Made by a program: the position numbers and the translations under genes. Below, piece by piece: positions 51,719 to 60,425 of a stretch of DNA of 64,000 nucleotides. The first letter of the stretch is position 1. Each line of letters opens with the position of its first letter. The notes beneath the pieces are model-generated. The model saw only the letters and a list, made by a program, of their open reading frames with translations. It had not been told where the DNA came from and searched no databases. Location of the stretch: the NCBI RefSeq assembly GCF_000590475.1, contig NZ_CP007441.1, forward strand, positions 3,602,660 to 3,666,659, written 5' to 3'. Source of the stretch: Stutzerimonas stutzeri. GTDB lineage: Bacteria > Pseudomonadota > Gammaproteobacteria > Pseudomonadales > Pseudomonadaceae.

Positions 51719-53482
51719 ATGATGGTTCGCTTTCGCCCGCTTCTCTTCTTATGCATTGCCGCCGTGCTTTCGGCCTGTGCCAGCTCGCCGTCTTCAACAC
51801 TGGGCGAACTACCTCGGACCCCGCAGGCATCAACGCAACAAATGCTGGAGGAGGCCGACACCAGCGACCCTGCCAAGGCTGCCTTGCTGCGATTGTCGGC
51901 TGCCGACCAGAGCATGCGTCAGGGCAACCAAGCGCATGCTCGGCAGATACTCGAACAGGTCGCTATCGAGCAGTTGATGCCGGCTCAGCAGATGTTTGCC
52001 AAAACTCTGGAAGCAGAACTGGCGCTGGCGAACAATGAACCGCAGAGCGCCCTCCAAGCGCTGCAGCATCCCGCCTTCGAGCGCCTCGCAGAATTGCCTG
52101 TAGATCAGCAAGTGCGCACTCAGTTAGCGCGCGCACAGGCGTTCGAAGCAAACGATCAACCGCTCGATGCAGCACGCGAGCGCACCTTTATTGCACCACT
52201 GCTGAGCGGTGAGTCAGCCGAGCAGAATCACGAGGCGATCTGGTCGCTTGTATCGAGCCTGCCAGTCGACCAATTGCAGCCAACCGCTGACGCTGACCTT
52301 TCCGGCTGGTTATCGCTGGCAGCAACGGTGAAACAGGCCGGCACCATCGGTCAGCAGCAACGTGCGATCGATGCCTGGACGCAGCAGAACCCCAATCACC
52401 CAGCCGCACGGCGCCTGCCAGCGTCGCTGATAAAGCTTCGTGAACTTGCAGACAAACCCCTATCGCACGTGGCGCTACTGTTGCCCATGGACGGCCCCCT
52501 GGCCAGCGTAGCGCGCGCGTTGCGTGACGGATTTCTTGCCGCCCACCTTGCGGCACGGCAAGACCTGAAAATCGAGCTATTCGACAGCACGCGTCTTTCC
52601 TCGCTCGATGACTTCTATCGGCAGGCGGCCACGTCCGGAGTCGAGCTGGTCATCGGCCCACTGGAAAAGGACATGGTCCGTCAGCTGGCCAACCGCGAAC
52701 AGCTACCGATCACCACCCTTGCCCTCAACTACAGCGATGCGGACCAGAAGACGCCACCGCAGCTGTTCCAGTTCGGCCTGGCCGCGGAAGACGAAGCGCG
52801 CGAAGTAGCCCGTCGCGCCTGGGCCGATGGGCACCGCCGGGCAGTAGCCCTGACGCCCCGTGGCGACTGGGGCAATCGAGTGTTCCAAGCCTTCCGCCAA
52901 GAATGGCAGGATCTGGGCGGAACGGTGGTCGCCGCAGAGTCCCTGGCCGAACCGATAGAACTGGCCAATCAGATAGCCGACCTGCTACAGATCCGCAGCA
53001 GAGAGGGCGGCGAGTCGCAGCCATCCCGTCGTCAGGACATCGATTTCCTGTTCCTTGCGGCGACGCCGCAGCAAGCGCAGCAGGTCAGGCCCACCTTGAT
53101 TTTTCAATACGCTGGAGACCTACCGGTGTACGCCACTTCACATCTGCACGCGGCCACCGATAACCGCACCCAATATCTCGATCTCGAAGGCATTCGCTTC
53201 ACCGAAACGCCCTGGCTGCTCAACCCCCAACTTCCCCTTCGCCAGGAAATCGAGCGCAAGTGGCCGCAAGCACGCGGTAGCTTGGGCAGGCTGTACGCCA
53301 TGGGGGCCGACGCCTACCTGCTGGCGCCGCGCCTGAATCAGCTCCTGGTATTGCCTGAGACCCAACTCGACGGGCTGTCCGGCACGCTCAGCATTACGCC
53401 CGAGCAGCGAATCGAGCGGAGCCTGCCGTGGGCCGAATTTCACGACGGGCAAGTCCAGCCGCTCGCGGACACTCCCTATTGA
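51719..53482 (+). CDS. lpoA: Penicillin-binding protein activator LpoA
   Basis: A 587-residue outer-membrane lipoprotein. The signal MMVRFRPLLFLCIAAVLSAC has the lipobox LSAC; then a TPR-rich N-terminal domain (about 40-270) and a C-terminal periplasmic-binding-protein-like LppC domain beginning HVALLLPMDGPLASVARALRDGF and containing LVIGPLEKDMVRQLA, ALTPRGDWGNRVFQAF and RLYAMGADAYLLAPRLN. In E. coli LpoA activates PBP1A from the outer membrane. ATG 51719 follows CTAGGATCAATCAC; ATG 51722 is an alternative. yraN follows with a four-base overlap. Confidence 0.95.
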   Translation: MMVRFRPLLFLCIAAVLSACASSPSSTLGELPRTPQASTQQMLEEADTSDPAKAALLRLSAADQSMRQGNQAHARQILEQVAIEQLMPAQQMFAKTLEAELALANNEPQSALQALQHPAFERLAELPVDQQVRTQLARAQAFEANDQPLDAARERTFIAPLLSGESAEQNHEAIWSLVSSLPVDQLQPTADADLSGWLSLAATVKQAGTIGQQQRAIDAWTQQNPNHPAARRLPASLIKLRELADKPLSHVALLLPMDGPLASVARALRDGFLAAHLAARQDLKIELFDSTRLSSLDDFYRQAATSGVELVIGPLEKDMVRQLANREQLPITTLALNYSDADQKTPPQLFQFGLAAEDEAREVARRAWADGHRRAVALTPRGDWGNRVFQAFRQEWQDLGGTVVAAESLAEPIELANQIADLLQIRSREGGESQPSRRQDIDFLFLAATPQQAQQVRPTLIFQYAGDLPVYATSHLHAATDNRTQYLDLEGIRFTETPWLLNPQLPLRQEIERKWPQARGSLGRLYAMGADAYLLAPRLNQLLVLPETQLDGLSGTLSITPEQRIERSLPWAEFHDGQVQPLADTPY

Positions 53483-53847
53483 CGACCAGCAAACAGGTCA
53501 GCGGACAGCTCGCCGAGGACTTCGCGCAGCGCCATTTGCAAACGCACGGGCTGCGCCTGCTGCACCGGAACTGGACATGCCGTAACGGCGAGCTTGATCT
53601 GGTCATGCTCGATGGCGATACAGTAGTATTCGTCGAGGTTCGCTACCGGCGCCACGTGGCATGGGGTGGTGCGCTCGAGAGCGTTGACCTGCGCAAACAG
53701 CAGAAGCTGATCAAGGCAGCGCAGCTTTTTCTGCTAAGGGAGAGCCGCTGGGCGAAACACCCCTGCCGTTTTGACGTAGTCGCCATAGCGGGGACGATTG
53801 GCACCGCAGAACAGCCCAACTGGATCCGAAATGCGTTCGATAGCTGA
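53479..53847 (+). CDS. yraN: YraN family (UPF0102) nuclease-like protein
   Basis: A 122-residue protein of the YraN/UPF0102 family, which has an endonuclease-like (Holliday-junction resolvase-type) fold. The core is visible: GQLAEDFAQRHLQTHG, RNWTCRNGELDLVMLDGDTVVFVEVRYR, where the D-x(n)-E-V-R residues are the putative metal-binding set, and RFDVVAI. The TTG at 53479 overlaps the lpoA stop (TTGA); a GTG at 53428 inside lpoA would add an unlikely basic tail. Start is therefore uncertain. Cellular role is unknown; the lpoA-yraN-gmhA order is conserved in gammaproteobacteria. Confidence 0.87.
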   Translation: MTTSKQVSGQLAEDFAQRHLQTHGLRLLHRNWTCRNGELDLVMLDGDTVVFVEVRYRRHVAWGGALESVDLRKQQKLIKAAQLFLLRESRWAKHPCRFDVVAIAGTIGTAEQPNWIRNAFDS

Positions 53848-53950
53848 AGACCAGAATCCCGTCTGCGGCGCTCGGCGAACCTCCTCTGCCCTCAAGATTT
53901 TCTAAGGCACGGCTCAGCAGCCCAGCCCGTCACCTGAAGGTTAAACACCG

Positions 53951-54544
53951 ATGGATATGCAATCCCGTATACGTCAGCTTTTCCAGGCCAGCATAGAGAC
54001 CAAGCAGAACGCTATGGAGGTGCTGGCGCCCAGCATCGAACAGGCCGGGCAAGTCATGGTCAACACGCTGCTCAGCGAAGGCAAGATCTTGACCTGTGGC
54101 AACGGCGGATCGGCCGGCGATGCACAGCATTTTTCTTCGGAGCTGCTCAACCGTTTCGAGCGGGAGCGCCCTAGCCTCCCTGCTATCGCTCTGACGACAG
54201 ACAGTTCAACGCTGACTTCAATCGCTAATGACTACAGCTACAACGAGGTTTTTTCCAAGCAGATCCGAGCGCTTGGCCAGCCCGGTGATGTGCTGCTGGC
54301 GATCTCCACCAGCGGCAACTCAGCCAACGTCATCCAGGCGATACAGGCGGCGCATGACCGGGAGATGGTCGTGGTGGCGCTCACTGGTCGCGACGGCGGC
54401 GGAATGGCTTCCCTGTTGCTACCGGAAGATGTCGAGATTCGTGTGCCTGCGAAAGTGACCGCACGCATCCAGGAAGTTCATCTGCTCACCATCCACTGCC
54501 TGTGTGATCTGATCGATAACCAACTGTTCGGGAGCGAAGAATGA
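53951..54544 (+). CDS. gmhA: SIS-domain phosphoheptose isomerase (GmhA/DiaA type)
   Basis: A 197-residue SIS-fold protein. The sugar-phosphate site is visible as LTCGNGGSAGDAQHFSSELLNRFERERPSLPAIALTTDSS and DVLLAISTSGNSANVIQAI. Such proteins convert sedoheptulose 7-phosphate to heptose for LPS core; the E. coli relative at this locus, DiaA, instead regulates DnaA. Sequence alone does not separate the two, but the presence of NRFERERP favours GmhA. Its stop overlaps the BON gene start (ATGA), indicating coupling. Confidence 0.93.
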   Translation: MDMQSRIRQLFQASIETKQNAMEVLAPSIEQAGQVMVNTLLSEGKILTCGNGGSAGDAQHFSSELLNRFERERPSLPAIALTTDSSTLTSIANDYSYNEVFSKQIRALGQPGDVLLAISTSGNSANVIQAIQAAHDREMVVVALTGRDGGGMASLLLPEDVEIRVPAKVTARIQEVHLLTIHCLCDLIDNQLFGSEE

Positions 54545-55119
54545 ATTCGGTTCGACTGCACACGCTTACGCTTGCATTGTGCCTGGCCGTTACCGGCTGC
54601 AGCTCGGTTCTCACCGCCACGCGTGATGATCCCATCAATGACAACCGAGGAACCCGCACGATAGGCAGCACGATTGATGACTCCCTGATCGAAACGAAAG
54701 CCTCCGTAAATATCGCCAAGGCTCATCCGGATCTGGACCAGGCGTCACACATCATCGTTGCCAGTTACAACGGCGTGGTGCTGCTGGCCGGCCAAGTGCC
54801 ACGTGAAGACCTCAAGCAAATGGCCGAGCAGGCTGCGAGCTCAGTACAGCGCGTCAAACGCGTACACAACGAGCTTCAAGTACTGAAACCCTCCTCCGCC
54901 CTGGCTCGCAGCAATGACTCCTGGCTGACCACTAAAATCAAAACACAGATGCTGGCCGACGCAAGCGTTCCCGGCTCACGCATAAAAGTCATCACAGAGA
55001 ACGGCATCGTCTATCTGCTAGGTCTCGTTACTCGCCAGGAAGGCGATCGTGCAACGAGCGTCGTGCAAGGCGTTTCCGGCGTGCAACGCATCGTCAAGTT
55101 GTTCGAATATATCGACTAA
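54541..55119 (+). CDS. BON-domain outer-membrane lipoprotein (DolP/OsmY-like)
   Basis: A 192-residue lipoprotein with signal LCLAVTGCSS (lipobox VTGC) and two BON domains: SIDDSLIETKASVNIAKAHPDL...VQRVKRVHNEL and WLTTKIKTQMLADASVPG...GVQRIVKLFEYID. BON domains bind phospholipids; the orthologue by position in enterobacteria is DolP (YraP), which maintains outer-membrane integrity at division sites. It is the last of the lpoA-yraN-gmhA-BON run and converges with sspB. Confidence 0.92.
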   Translation: MNSVRLHTLTLALCLAVTGCSSVLTATRDDPINDNRGTRTIGSTIDDSLIETKASVNIAKAHPDLDQASHIIVASYNGVVLLAGQVPREDLKQMAEQAASSVQRVKRVHNELQVLKPSSALARSNDSWLTTKIKTQMLADASVPGSRIKVITENGIVYLLGLVTRQEGDRATSVVQGVSGVQRIVKLFEYID

Positions 55120-55201
55120 GACAGCACCCGGCTTTGAGCCTCGATCCAACCGGAGCGGAACCAAAGCGCCGCCGCCGGGATGAATTGAGGCCTGCCGCTG
55201 C

Positions 55202-55615
55202 TTATTTCACGACTTTCAGGCTAGGGCGCCCTGCCGAAGCTGGACGCGGCGAAGCGCTCGGTTCTGCGGACGAGTCGTCAACGGGCGTACTGTCGTCAGG
55301 TGGGGTAGGCTCAATCTCGAACACCATGCCCTGCCCGTTTTCCCGCGCATAGATTGCCATGATCGCAGCAGATGGAACATGCAAGCCATGCGGGACACCA
55401 CCGAAGCGGCCTTCGAAACTGATCGCCTGGTTATCCATCTGAAGATGACGAACCGCGCCTGGCGCCACGTTCAGCACGATCTGACCATCACTGGCGAATC
55501 CGTCAGGCACACGAACGCCCGGATGCTCGACATTAACCAGCAAATGCGGCGTGCAGTCATTGTCGACGATCCACTCATACAACGCCCGAACCAGATAAGG
55601 ACGGCTTGAAGTCAT
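55202..55615 (-). CDS. sspB: ClpXP protease specificity-enhancing factor SspB
   Basis: A 137-residue adaptor delivering ssrA-tagged proteins to ClpXP. The substrate-binding fold is recognisable (RPYLVRALYEWIVDNDCTPHLLVNVEHPGV, ISFEGRFGGVPHGLHVPSAAIMAIYARENGQGM), followed by a flexible acidic/proline linker and a short C-terminal ClpX-binding peptide RPSLKVVK. It starts 12 bases after sspA, the usual sspAB operon. Confidence 0.95.
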   Translation of the reverse strand: MTSSRPYLVRALYEWIVDNDCTPHLLVNVEHPGVRVPDGFASDGQIVLNVAPGAVRHLQMDNQAISFEGRFGGVPHGLHVPSAAIMAIYARENGQGMVFEIEPTPPDDSTPVDDSSAEPSASPRPASAGRPSLKVVK

Positions 55616-55627
55616 ATACAGCCCCTC

Positions 55628-56245
55628 TTAGCGCATGCCGCGCTCAACGGCAGATAGACTGACCTGGAAGGCCTCGCGAGCAAAGTTGGTCTCCATGTAA
55701 TCGAGCAGCGGTTTCGCCGCGCGCGGCAACTCTATTCCGAGTTTGGGCAAACGCCACAGGATAGGCAACAGGCAACAATCCACCAGACTGATCTCATCAC
55801 TCATGAAGAATGCCTTCTCGGCGAAGACTGGCGATACGCCTGTAAGGCTCTCGCGCAGCTCCTTGCGCGCCTGGGCCCGCGCCGTATCGGCAGTACGTCG
55901 ATCAGCGATCCGATCCACCAGCGCACACCAGTCCCGCTGAACTCTATGCACTAACAGCCGGGTGTTGGCCCTGGCCACCGGATACACCGGAAGCAATGGC
56001 GGATGGGGATATCGCTCTTCCAGGTACTCGGTAATCACGCTCGGCTCATACAGCGCAAGATCACGGTCCACCAGTGTCGGCACGCTGGCGTATGGGTTTA
56101 CCTCGGTCAACCTGACCGGACAATGCGCCGGATTGACGTCGATTATCTCGACGCTGACCCCTTTTTCGGCAAGCACATAGCGCACCCGATGCGAATAATG
56201 GTCGGCGGGATCGGAATAGCAGGCCAACCGATTGGTAGCGGCCAT
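55628..56245 (-). CDS. sspA: Stringent starvation protein A
   Basis: A 205-residue glutathione-S-transferase-fold protein that binds RNA polymerase rather than acting as an enzyme. N-terminal thioredoxin-like domain (YSDPADHYSHRVRYVLAEKGV, LTEVNPYASVPTLVDRDLALYEPSVITEYLEERYPHPPL) and C-terminal helical domain are complete. It regulates stress and virulence genes in several gammaproteobacteria. Operon with sspB; the petC terminator lies upstream. Confidence 0.95.
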   Translation of the reverse strand: MAATNRLACYSDPADHYSHRVRYVLAEKGVSVEIIDVNPAHCPVRLTEVNPYASVPTLVDRDLALYEPSVITEYLEERYPHPPLLPVYPVARANTRLLVHRVQRDWCALVDRIADRRTADTARAQARKELRESLTGVSPVFAEKAFFMSDEISLVDCCLLPILWRLPKLGIELPRAAKPLLDYMETNFAREAFQVSLSAVERGMR

Positions 56246-56276
56246 GGGTCCCTCCTCATTAGAATTTTAGTGGCAG

Positions 56277-56303
56277 AAAAAAACACGCGCCCATAAGGGC
56301 GCG
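56277..56303 (-). terminator. Terminator of the petABC operon
   Basis: Minus strand hairpin CGCGCCC/GGGCGCG with a four-base loop (56286-56303), then a seven-base T-run (56283-56277), between petC and sspA. Confidence 0.9.
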
Positions 56304-56330
56304 CGCAGAGTACCGCAAAACCGGGAAGGA

Positions 56331-57140
56331 TCAGTGGACGTCTTTCCAGTATTCCCGCTTCAGCAAATAAGCGAATACGAAGAAGAACGCCAGGAACAGC
56401 AGTACGTAGGTACCTATCCGATGACTCTCTAATTTAACCGGATTTGCCGAGTACGCCAGGAAGGTCACCAGGTTCTTGATCTTCTCGTCGTACTCCGCCT
56501 CGGTCAGCTTGCCAGTGCCTTCCACAACCGTCATGACATGGCAATCCTCGTGCGTAATCGGAGTGCCGGTCAGCGGATCGAACTGCTTTTTACCATCCTC
56601 AACGACCTGAACTTGCTTGCACGCTACCGACTCACCCTCAGGGAGCTTGCTCGGCAGCACCTGACGGCCCTGAAGCGGCGCCAGCACGTGAGGCATGCCT
56701 ACGTTCGGGAAGACGGTGTTGTTAACCCCATATGGACGCGTAGGGTCCTCGTAGAAGCTGCGCAGATAGGTATAGAGCCAATCATTACCCCGCACCCGCG
56801 CCACCAAGGTCAGGTCAGGCGGCGCCGCACCGAACCAGGTTTTGGCATCATCCGGCTTCATCCCGATCTTCATGTGGTCGCCGATCTTGGCACCACTGAA
56901 GGCGACGTTGTCGAGCATGATGTCTTCGGGAATACCCAGATCCGTCGCGACACGCTCGTAACGCTGATATTGCGCGCTGTGGCAGCCCATGCAGTAGTTG
57001 GCGAACGTTTTCAAGCCGTCCTGTAACGCCACCTTGTCGGTCAGATCAACGTCGACTTCATCAAGGTGAACGCCGCCTCCAGCGGCGAAACCAAATGCCG
57101 GCACCAGTGCAAGAATCAATGCAGCAAATTGCTTTTTCAT
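56331..57140 (-). CDS. petC: Ubiquinol-cytochrome c reductase cytochrome c1
   Basis: The c-type haem subunit of the bc1 complex, passing electrons from the Rieske protein to soluble cytochrome c. The 269-residue protein has a signal peptide (KKQFAALILALVPAFGFA), the haem-binding CMGCH (CxxCH, residues about 52-56), a Met ligand region near MKIGMKPDDAK, and a C-terminal membrane anchor (TYVLLFLAFFFVFAYLLKREYW). Overlaps the petB stop by one base. Confidence 0.97.
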   Translation of the reverse strand: MKKQFAALILALVPAFGFAAGGGVHLDEVDVDLTDKVALQDGLKTFANYCMGCHSAQYQRYERVATDLGIPEDIMLDNVAFSGAKIGDHMKIGMKPDDAKTWFGAAPPDLTLVARVRGNDWLYTYLRSFYEDPTRPYGVNNTVFPNVGMPHVLAPLQGRQVLPSKLPEGESVACKQVQVVEDGKKQFDPLTGTPITHEDCHVMTVVEGTGKLTEAEYDEKIKNLVTFLAYSANPVKLESHRIGTYVLLFLAFFFVFAYLLKREYWKDVH

Positions 57141-58354
57141 CAGCCAGCCACCCTTTGCGGAACTACTTTGGTGTTCTCGAGCTTGGTGTAGAACGGCATC
57201 AGGATGAAGTAACCGAAGTAAATGGCAGTACAGATCCGAGATACCAATGTGCGCTCAGGCGTAGGGGAAAGCACGCCAAGCACGCCGAGAATGACGAAGG
57301 AAATGCAGAACAGCACCAGCGCGAGCTTGCTCATCCAGCCCTTGTAGCGCATGGATTTGACAGGACTGCGATCCAGCCAAGGAAGCACGAACAACACAGC
57401 AATGGCGGCCCCCATCGCAATAACGCCAAGTAGCTTGTCCGGGATCGCGCGAAGAATCGCGTAGTACGGCGTGAAGTACCAGACGGGAGCGATATGCTCA
57501 GGGGTCTTGAAGGCGTTCGCCACCTCGAAGTTAGGCTTCTCGAGGAAATAACCACCCATTTCCGGGAAGAAGAACACGATGGCGCAGAATACGAACAGGA
57601 ACACCACCACACCGACGATATCTTTTACCGTGTAGTACGGATGGAACGGAATACCGTCAAGCGGCACGCCCGCCTCGTTCTTGCTCTTCTTGATATCCAC
57701 GCCCATTGGGTTGTTCGACCCAACTTCGTGCAATGCCAGGATATGCAGCACGACAAGCCCGAGAATCACGATCGGCAATGCGATGACATGCAACGCGAAG
57801 AAGCGGTTCAGGGTTATTCCCGAAATCAGGTAGTCACCACGAATCCACTGGGTCAGATCACCGCCGATGACCGGGATGGCACCGAACAGTGAAATGATCA
57901 CCTGCGCTCCCCAGTAGGACATCTGCCCCCACGGCAGCAGATAACCCATGAAGGCTTCAGCCATCAATGCCAGATAGATCATCATGCCGAAGATCCACAC
58001 CAGCTCCCGCGGCTTCTGGTAGGAACCGTAGAGGATGCCGCGGAACATATGCAGATAGACCACGACGAAGAACGCTGACGCACCGGTGGAGTGCAAGTAG
58101 CGAATGATCCAACCGTACTCCACGTCACGCATGATGTATTCGACAGACGCGAATGCACCTTCGGCGGACGGCTCAAAACTCATTGTCAGCCAGATACCGG
58201 TCAGGATCTGGTTGACCAGCACCAACAAGGCCAACGAGCCAAAGAAGTACAGAACGTTGAAGTTCTTCGGTGCGTAATATTTGCTGAGATGGTCTTCCCA
58301 CATCTTGGTCGCGGGGAAGCGGGCATCGACCCATTCCATGAACTTGCTCATCAT
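57140..58354 (-). CDS. petB: Ubiquinol-cytochrome c reductase cytochrome b
   Basis: The quinone-oxidising membrane subunit of the bc1 complex. The 404-residue protein has eight membrane segments; haem-ligand histidines lie in helices B and D (STGASAFFVVVYLHMFRG, LNRFFALHVIALPIVILGLVVLHI); the quinol site PEWW-like motif is PVWYFTPYYAILR. Normal length. The start overlaps the petA stop by four bases. Confidence 0.98.
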   Translation of the reverse strand: MMSKFMEWVDARFPATKMWEDHLSKYYAPKNFNVLYFFGSLALLVLVNQILTGIWLTMSFEPSAEGAFASVEYIMRDVEYGWIIRYLHSTGASAFFVVVYLHMFRGILYGSYQKPRELVWIFGMMIYLALMAEAFMGYLLPWGQMSYWGAQVIISLFGAIPVIGGDLTQWIRGDYLISGITLNRFFALHVIALPIVILGLVVLHILALHEVGSNNPMGVDIKKSKNEAGVPLDGIPFHPYYTVKDIVGVVVFLFVFCAIVFFFPEMGGYFLEKPNFEVANAFKTPEHIAPVWYFTPYYAILRAIPDKLLGVIAMGAAIAVLFVLPWLDRSPVKSMRYKGWMSKLALVLFCISFVILGVLGVLSPTPERTLVSRICTAIYFGYFILMPFYTKLENTKVVPQRVAG

Positions 58355-58944
58355 GCGCTCTCCTGATCAACGCCAATGACGACCAAAGCGTCCGTCTCGT
58401 ACGTATGAGGGGGAACCGGCAGGTTCAGCGGAGCGGGCTGACCCTTGAACACGCGGCCAGCCAAATCGTACTTCGAACCATGGCACGGACAGAAATAACC
58501 ACCGAGCCACTCAGGCCCCAGATCAGGCGGTGCCACTTCCGGCCGGAAGGACGGGGAGCAACCAAGATGCGTGCACAACCCAACCAGGATGAGAACCTCC
58601 GGCTTGATCGAGCGCACCACGGGATCCACGTATGTCGGCTGCTCGGACGCCTCGGACTTCGGATCAGCGACGGTATCGGTGAGCTTGCCCAGGTTGGCCA
58701 GCACCTCCTCGGTACGACGCACAATGAACACCGGCTGACCGCGCCACTCGGCAACCATTTGCTGGCCTGGCTCGATCTTGCTGATATTTACCTTAACCGG
58801 TGCACCGGCTGCCTTGGCCTTGGCACTCGGGAACCACGATCCCACGAACGGGACCGCGGCACCCACCGCTCCTGCAGCACCTACTACCGAAGTAGCGGCT
58901 ACGAGGAAGCGACGCCGGCCAGCATTCACGCCGTCATTGCTCAT
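58351..58944 (-). CDS. petA: Ubiquinol-cytochrome c reductase Rieske subunit
   Basis: The [2Fe-2S] subunit of the bc1 complex. The 197-residue protein has a twin-arginine signal anchor (NAGRRRFLVAATSVVGAAGAVG), and cluster ligands in CTHLGCSP and CPCHGSKYD, with the two extra cysteines of the disulfide typical of respiratory Rieske proteins. Gene order petA-petB-petC with overlapping codons confirms the operon. Confidence 0.98.
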   Translation of the reverse strand: MSNDGVNAGRRRFLVAATSVVGAAGAVGAAVPFVGSWFPSAKAKAAGAPVKVNISKIEPGQQMVAEWRGQPVFIVRRTEEVLANLGKLTDTVADPKSEASEQPTYVDPVVRSIKPEVLILVGLCTHLGCSPSFRPEVAPPDLGPEWLGGYFCPCHGSKYDLAGRVFKGQPAPLNLPVPPHTYETDALVVIGVDQESA

Positions 58945-59144
58945 TCAGTCGTCTCCCATCAGTTTCTTATGGCCTACCGAAAGCAGGCGTCTACTACGTA
59001 AAACAGCCGCGAAAAAATTCGCCAAATGGTAAAGAAAAGCCCCTCGCATGACAAGGTAATAACCGGATACAACCTGGCGCGAAGCCCCGAAAATCGGGGC
59101 TCTCTCTACGCGACACGCTGTCGCACGGATAAAGTCTCGCCCAT

Positions 59145-59184
59145 AAAAAAACGCCCAGCTTCGAAAAAAGCTGGGCGTTTTTTT
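59145..59184 (-). terminator. Terminator of the rplM-rpsI operon
   Basis: Eleven-base perfect stem ACGCCCAGCTT/AAGCTGGGCGT (59151-59161 and 59168-59178) with a six-base loop, flanked by an A-run on the left and a T-run on the right, so it can act on both strands. It lies just past rpsI. Confidence 0.95.
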
Positions 59185-59196
59185 GGTGAAGCGGGA

Positions 59197-59589
59197 TTAG
59201 CGCTTCGAGTACTGCGGACGCTTACGCGCTTTACGCAGACCGACTTTCTTACGTTCGACTTCGCGAGCATCGCGGGTAACGAAGCCGGCTTTGCGCAGAG
59301 CAGGACGCAGAGTCTCGTCATATTCCATCAGAGCGCGAGTGATACCGTGACGGATCGCACCGGCCTGACCACTCACACCACCACCAAGAACGGTGACGTA
59401 GATATCGAACTTCTCGACGGTCTCAGTCAGTTCCAGAGGCTGACGAACCACCATGCGAGCGGTTTCACGCCCGAAGAAGTTGTCCAGCTCGCGGTTGTTG
59501 ATGGAGATCTTGCCAGTACCCGGGCGCAGGAATACGCGCGCGGTTGCAGTCTTGCGACGGCCAGTGCCGTAGTTTTGAGTCGCCGACAT
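59197..59589 (-). CDS. rpsI: 30S ribosomal protein S9
   Basis: A 130-residue ribosomal protein with the canonical YGTGRRKTATARVFLRPGTGKI start, GGGVSGQAGAIRHGITRALM in the middle and the basic C-terminal tail KRPQYSKR that reaches the P-site tRNA. It follows rplM after 14 bases on the minus strand, the universal rplM-rpsI order. Confidence 0.99.
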   Translation of the reverse strand: MSATQNYGTGRRKTATARVFLRPGTGKISINNRELDNFFGRETARMVVRQPLELTETVEKFDIYVTVLGGGVSGQAGAIRHGITRALMEYDETLRPALRKAGFVTRDAREVERKKVGLRKARKRPQYSKR

Positions 59590-59603
59590 AATGAACTATT
59601 CCG

Positions 59604-60032
59604 TTAAATCTTCAGTTCTTGGGGCTGCTGAGCGGTATGCGGGTGGTTGGCACCCTTATACACCTTCAGCTTACGATACATGTCGCGACCCAGCGGGTTC
59701 TTAGGCAGCATGCCTTTGACCGCGGTCTCGATCACACGCTCTGGCGCCTTGGCGATCAGCTTCTCGAAGTTGATCGACTTGATGCCACCCGGGAAACCGG
59801 AGTGAGAGTAGTACATCTTGTCGGTGGTCTTCGCACCGGTAACACGCACTTGCTCGGCGTTGATAACGACGATGTAATCACCGGTATCGACGTGAGGGGT
59901 GTATTCCGCCTTGTGCTTGCCACGCAGGCGGCTAGCGATTTCGGTTGCCAGACGACCCAGGGTCTGGCCGGCAGCGTCGACGACGAACCAGTCGCGCTTG
60001 ACGGTTTCCGGTTTAGCAGTAAAAGTCTTCAT
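59604..60032 (-). CDS. rplM: 50S ribosomal protein L13
   Basis: A 142-residue early-assembly ribosomal protein. Motifs: WFVVDAAGQTLGRLATEIASRLRGKHK, YTPHVDTGDYIVVINAEQVRVTGAK, MYYSHSGFPGGIKS and GMLPKNPLGRDMYRKLKVYKGANHPHTAQQP. It begins the operon with rpsI; its promoter must lie upstream in 60033-60425. Confidence 0.99.
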   Translation of the reverse strand: MKTFTAKPETVKRDWFVVDAAGQTLGRLATEIASRLRGKHKAEYTPHVDTGDYIVVINAEQVRVTGAKTTDKMYYSHSGFPGGIKSINFEKLIAKAPERVIETAVKGMLPKNPLGRDMYRKLKVYKGANHPHTAQQPQELKI

Positions 60033-60425
60033 TCGTTATAGCCTCAGGGGCCGCCCTGAAAATAAGACGGCGAATCTTACTGAATGGTGCTCGCCCTGGC
60101 AAGGCCAGGACAGCCGGAAACAGACGCTATCGGGGGCTCGGGTCAGCGCGTCCGCTACGGCAGTGTTCGGCAGGCTAGGCATCCCCTACCTTGGTTTTGC
60201 GTCAGCGGGCTAGGCATCCCCGGCGACAGGCTGCGGAATTATCCGGATTACGAGAAAAATAGCAAGCGCGTTGAACCATGAATCGCCAAGGATTTCCGCC
60301 TCTACTGTCGCCGGGGCATAATCGAATGCCGCGCTCGGGCTCCCTTGAGGGATTGATCGAAACAACGAACTTATCGACCAAGCCCACAATCCGAACCACC
60401 ACCCAACATACGAAAAGGATACTGC
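60033..60425. other. Divergent intergenic region between rplM and the aldo-keto reductase
   Basis: No gene is seen in this 393-base stretch. It contains a perfect 14-bp direct repeat GGCTAGGCATCCCC at 60173-60186 and 60208-60221 (35-base period), which I cannot assign. It should contain the rplM promoter on the minus strand and the reductase promoter on the plus strand. Confidence 0.55.
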
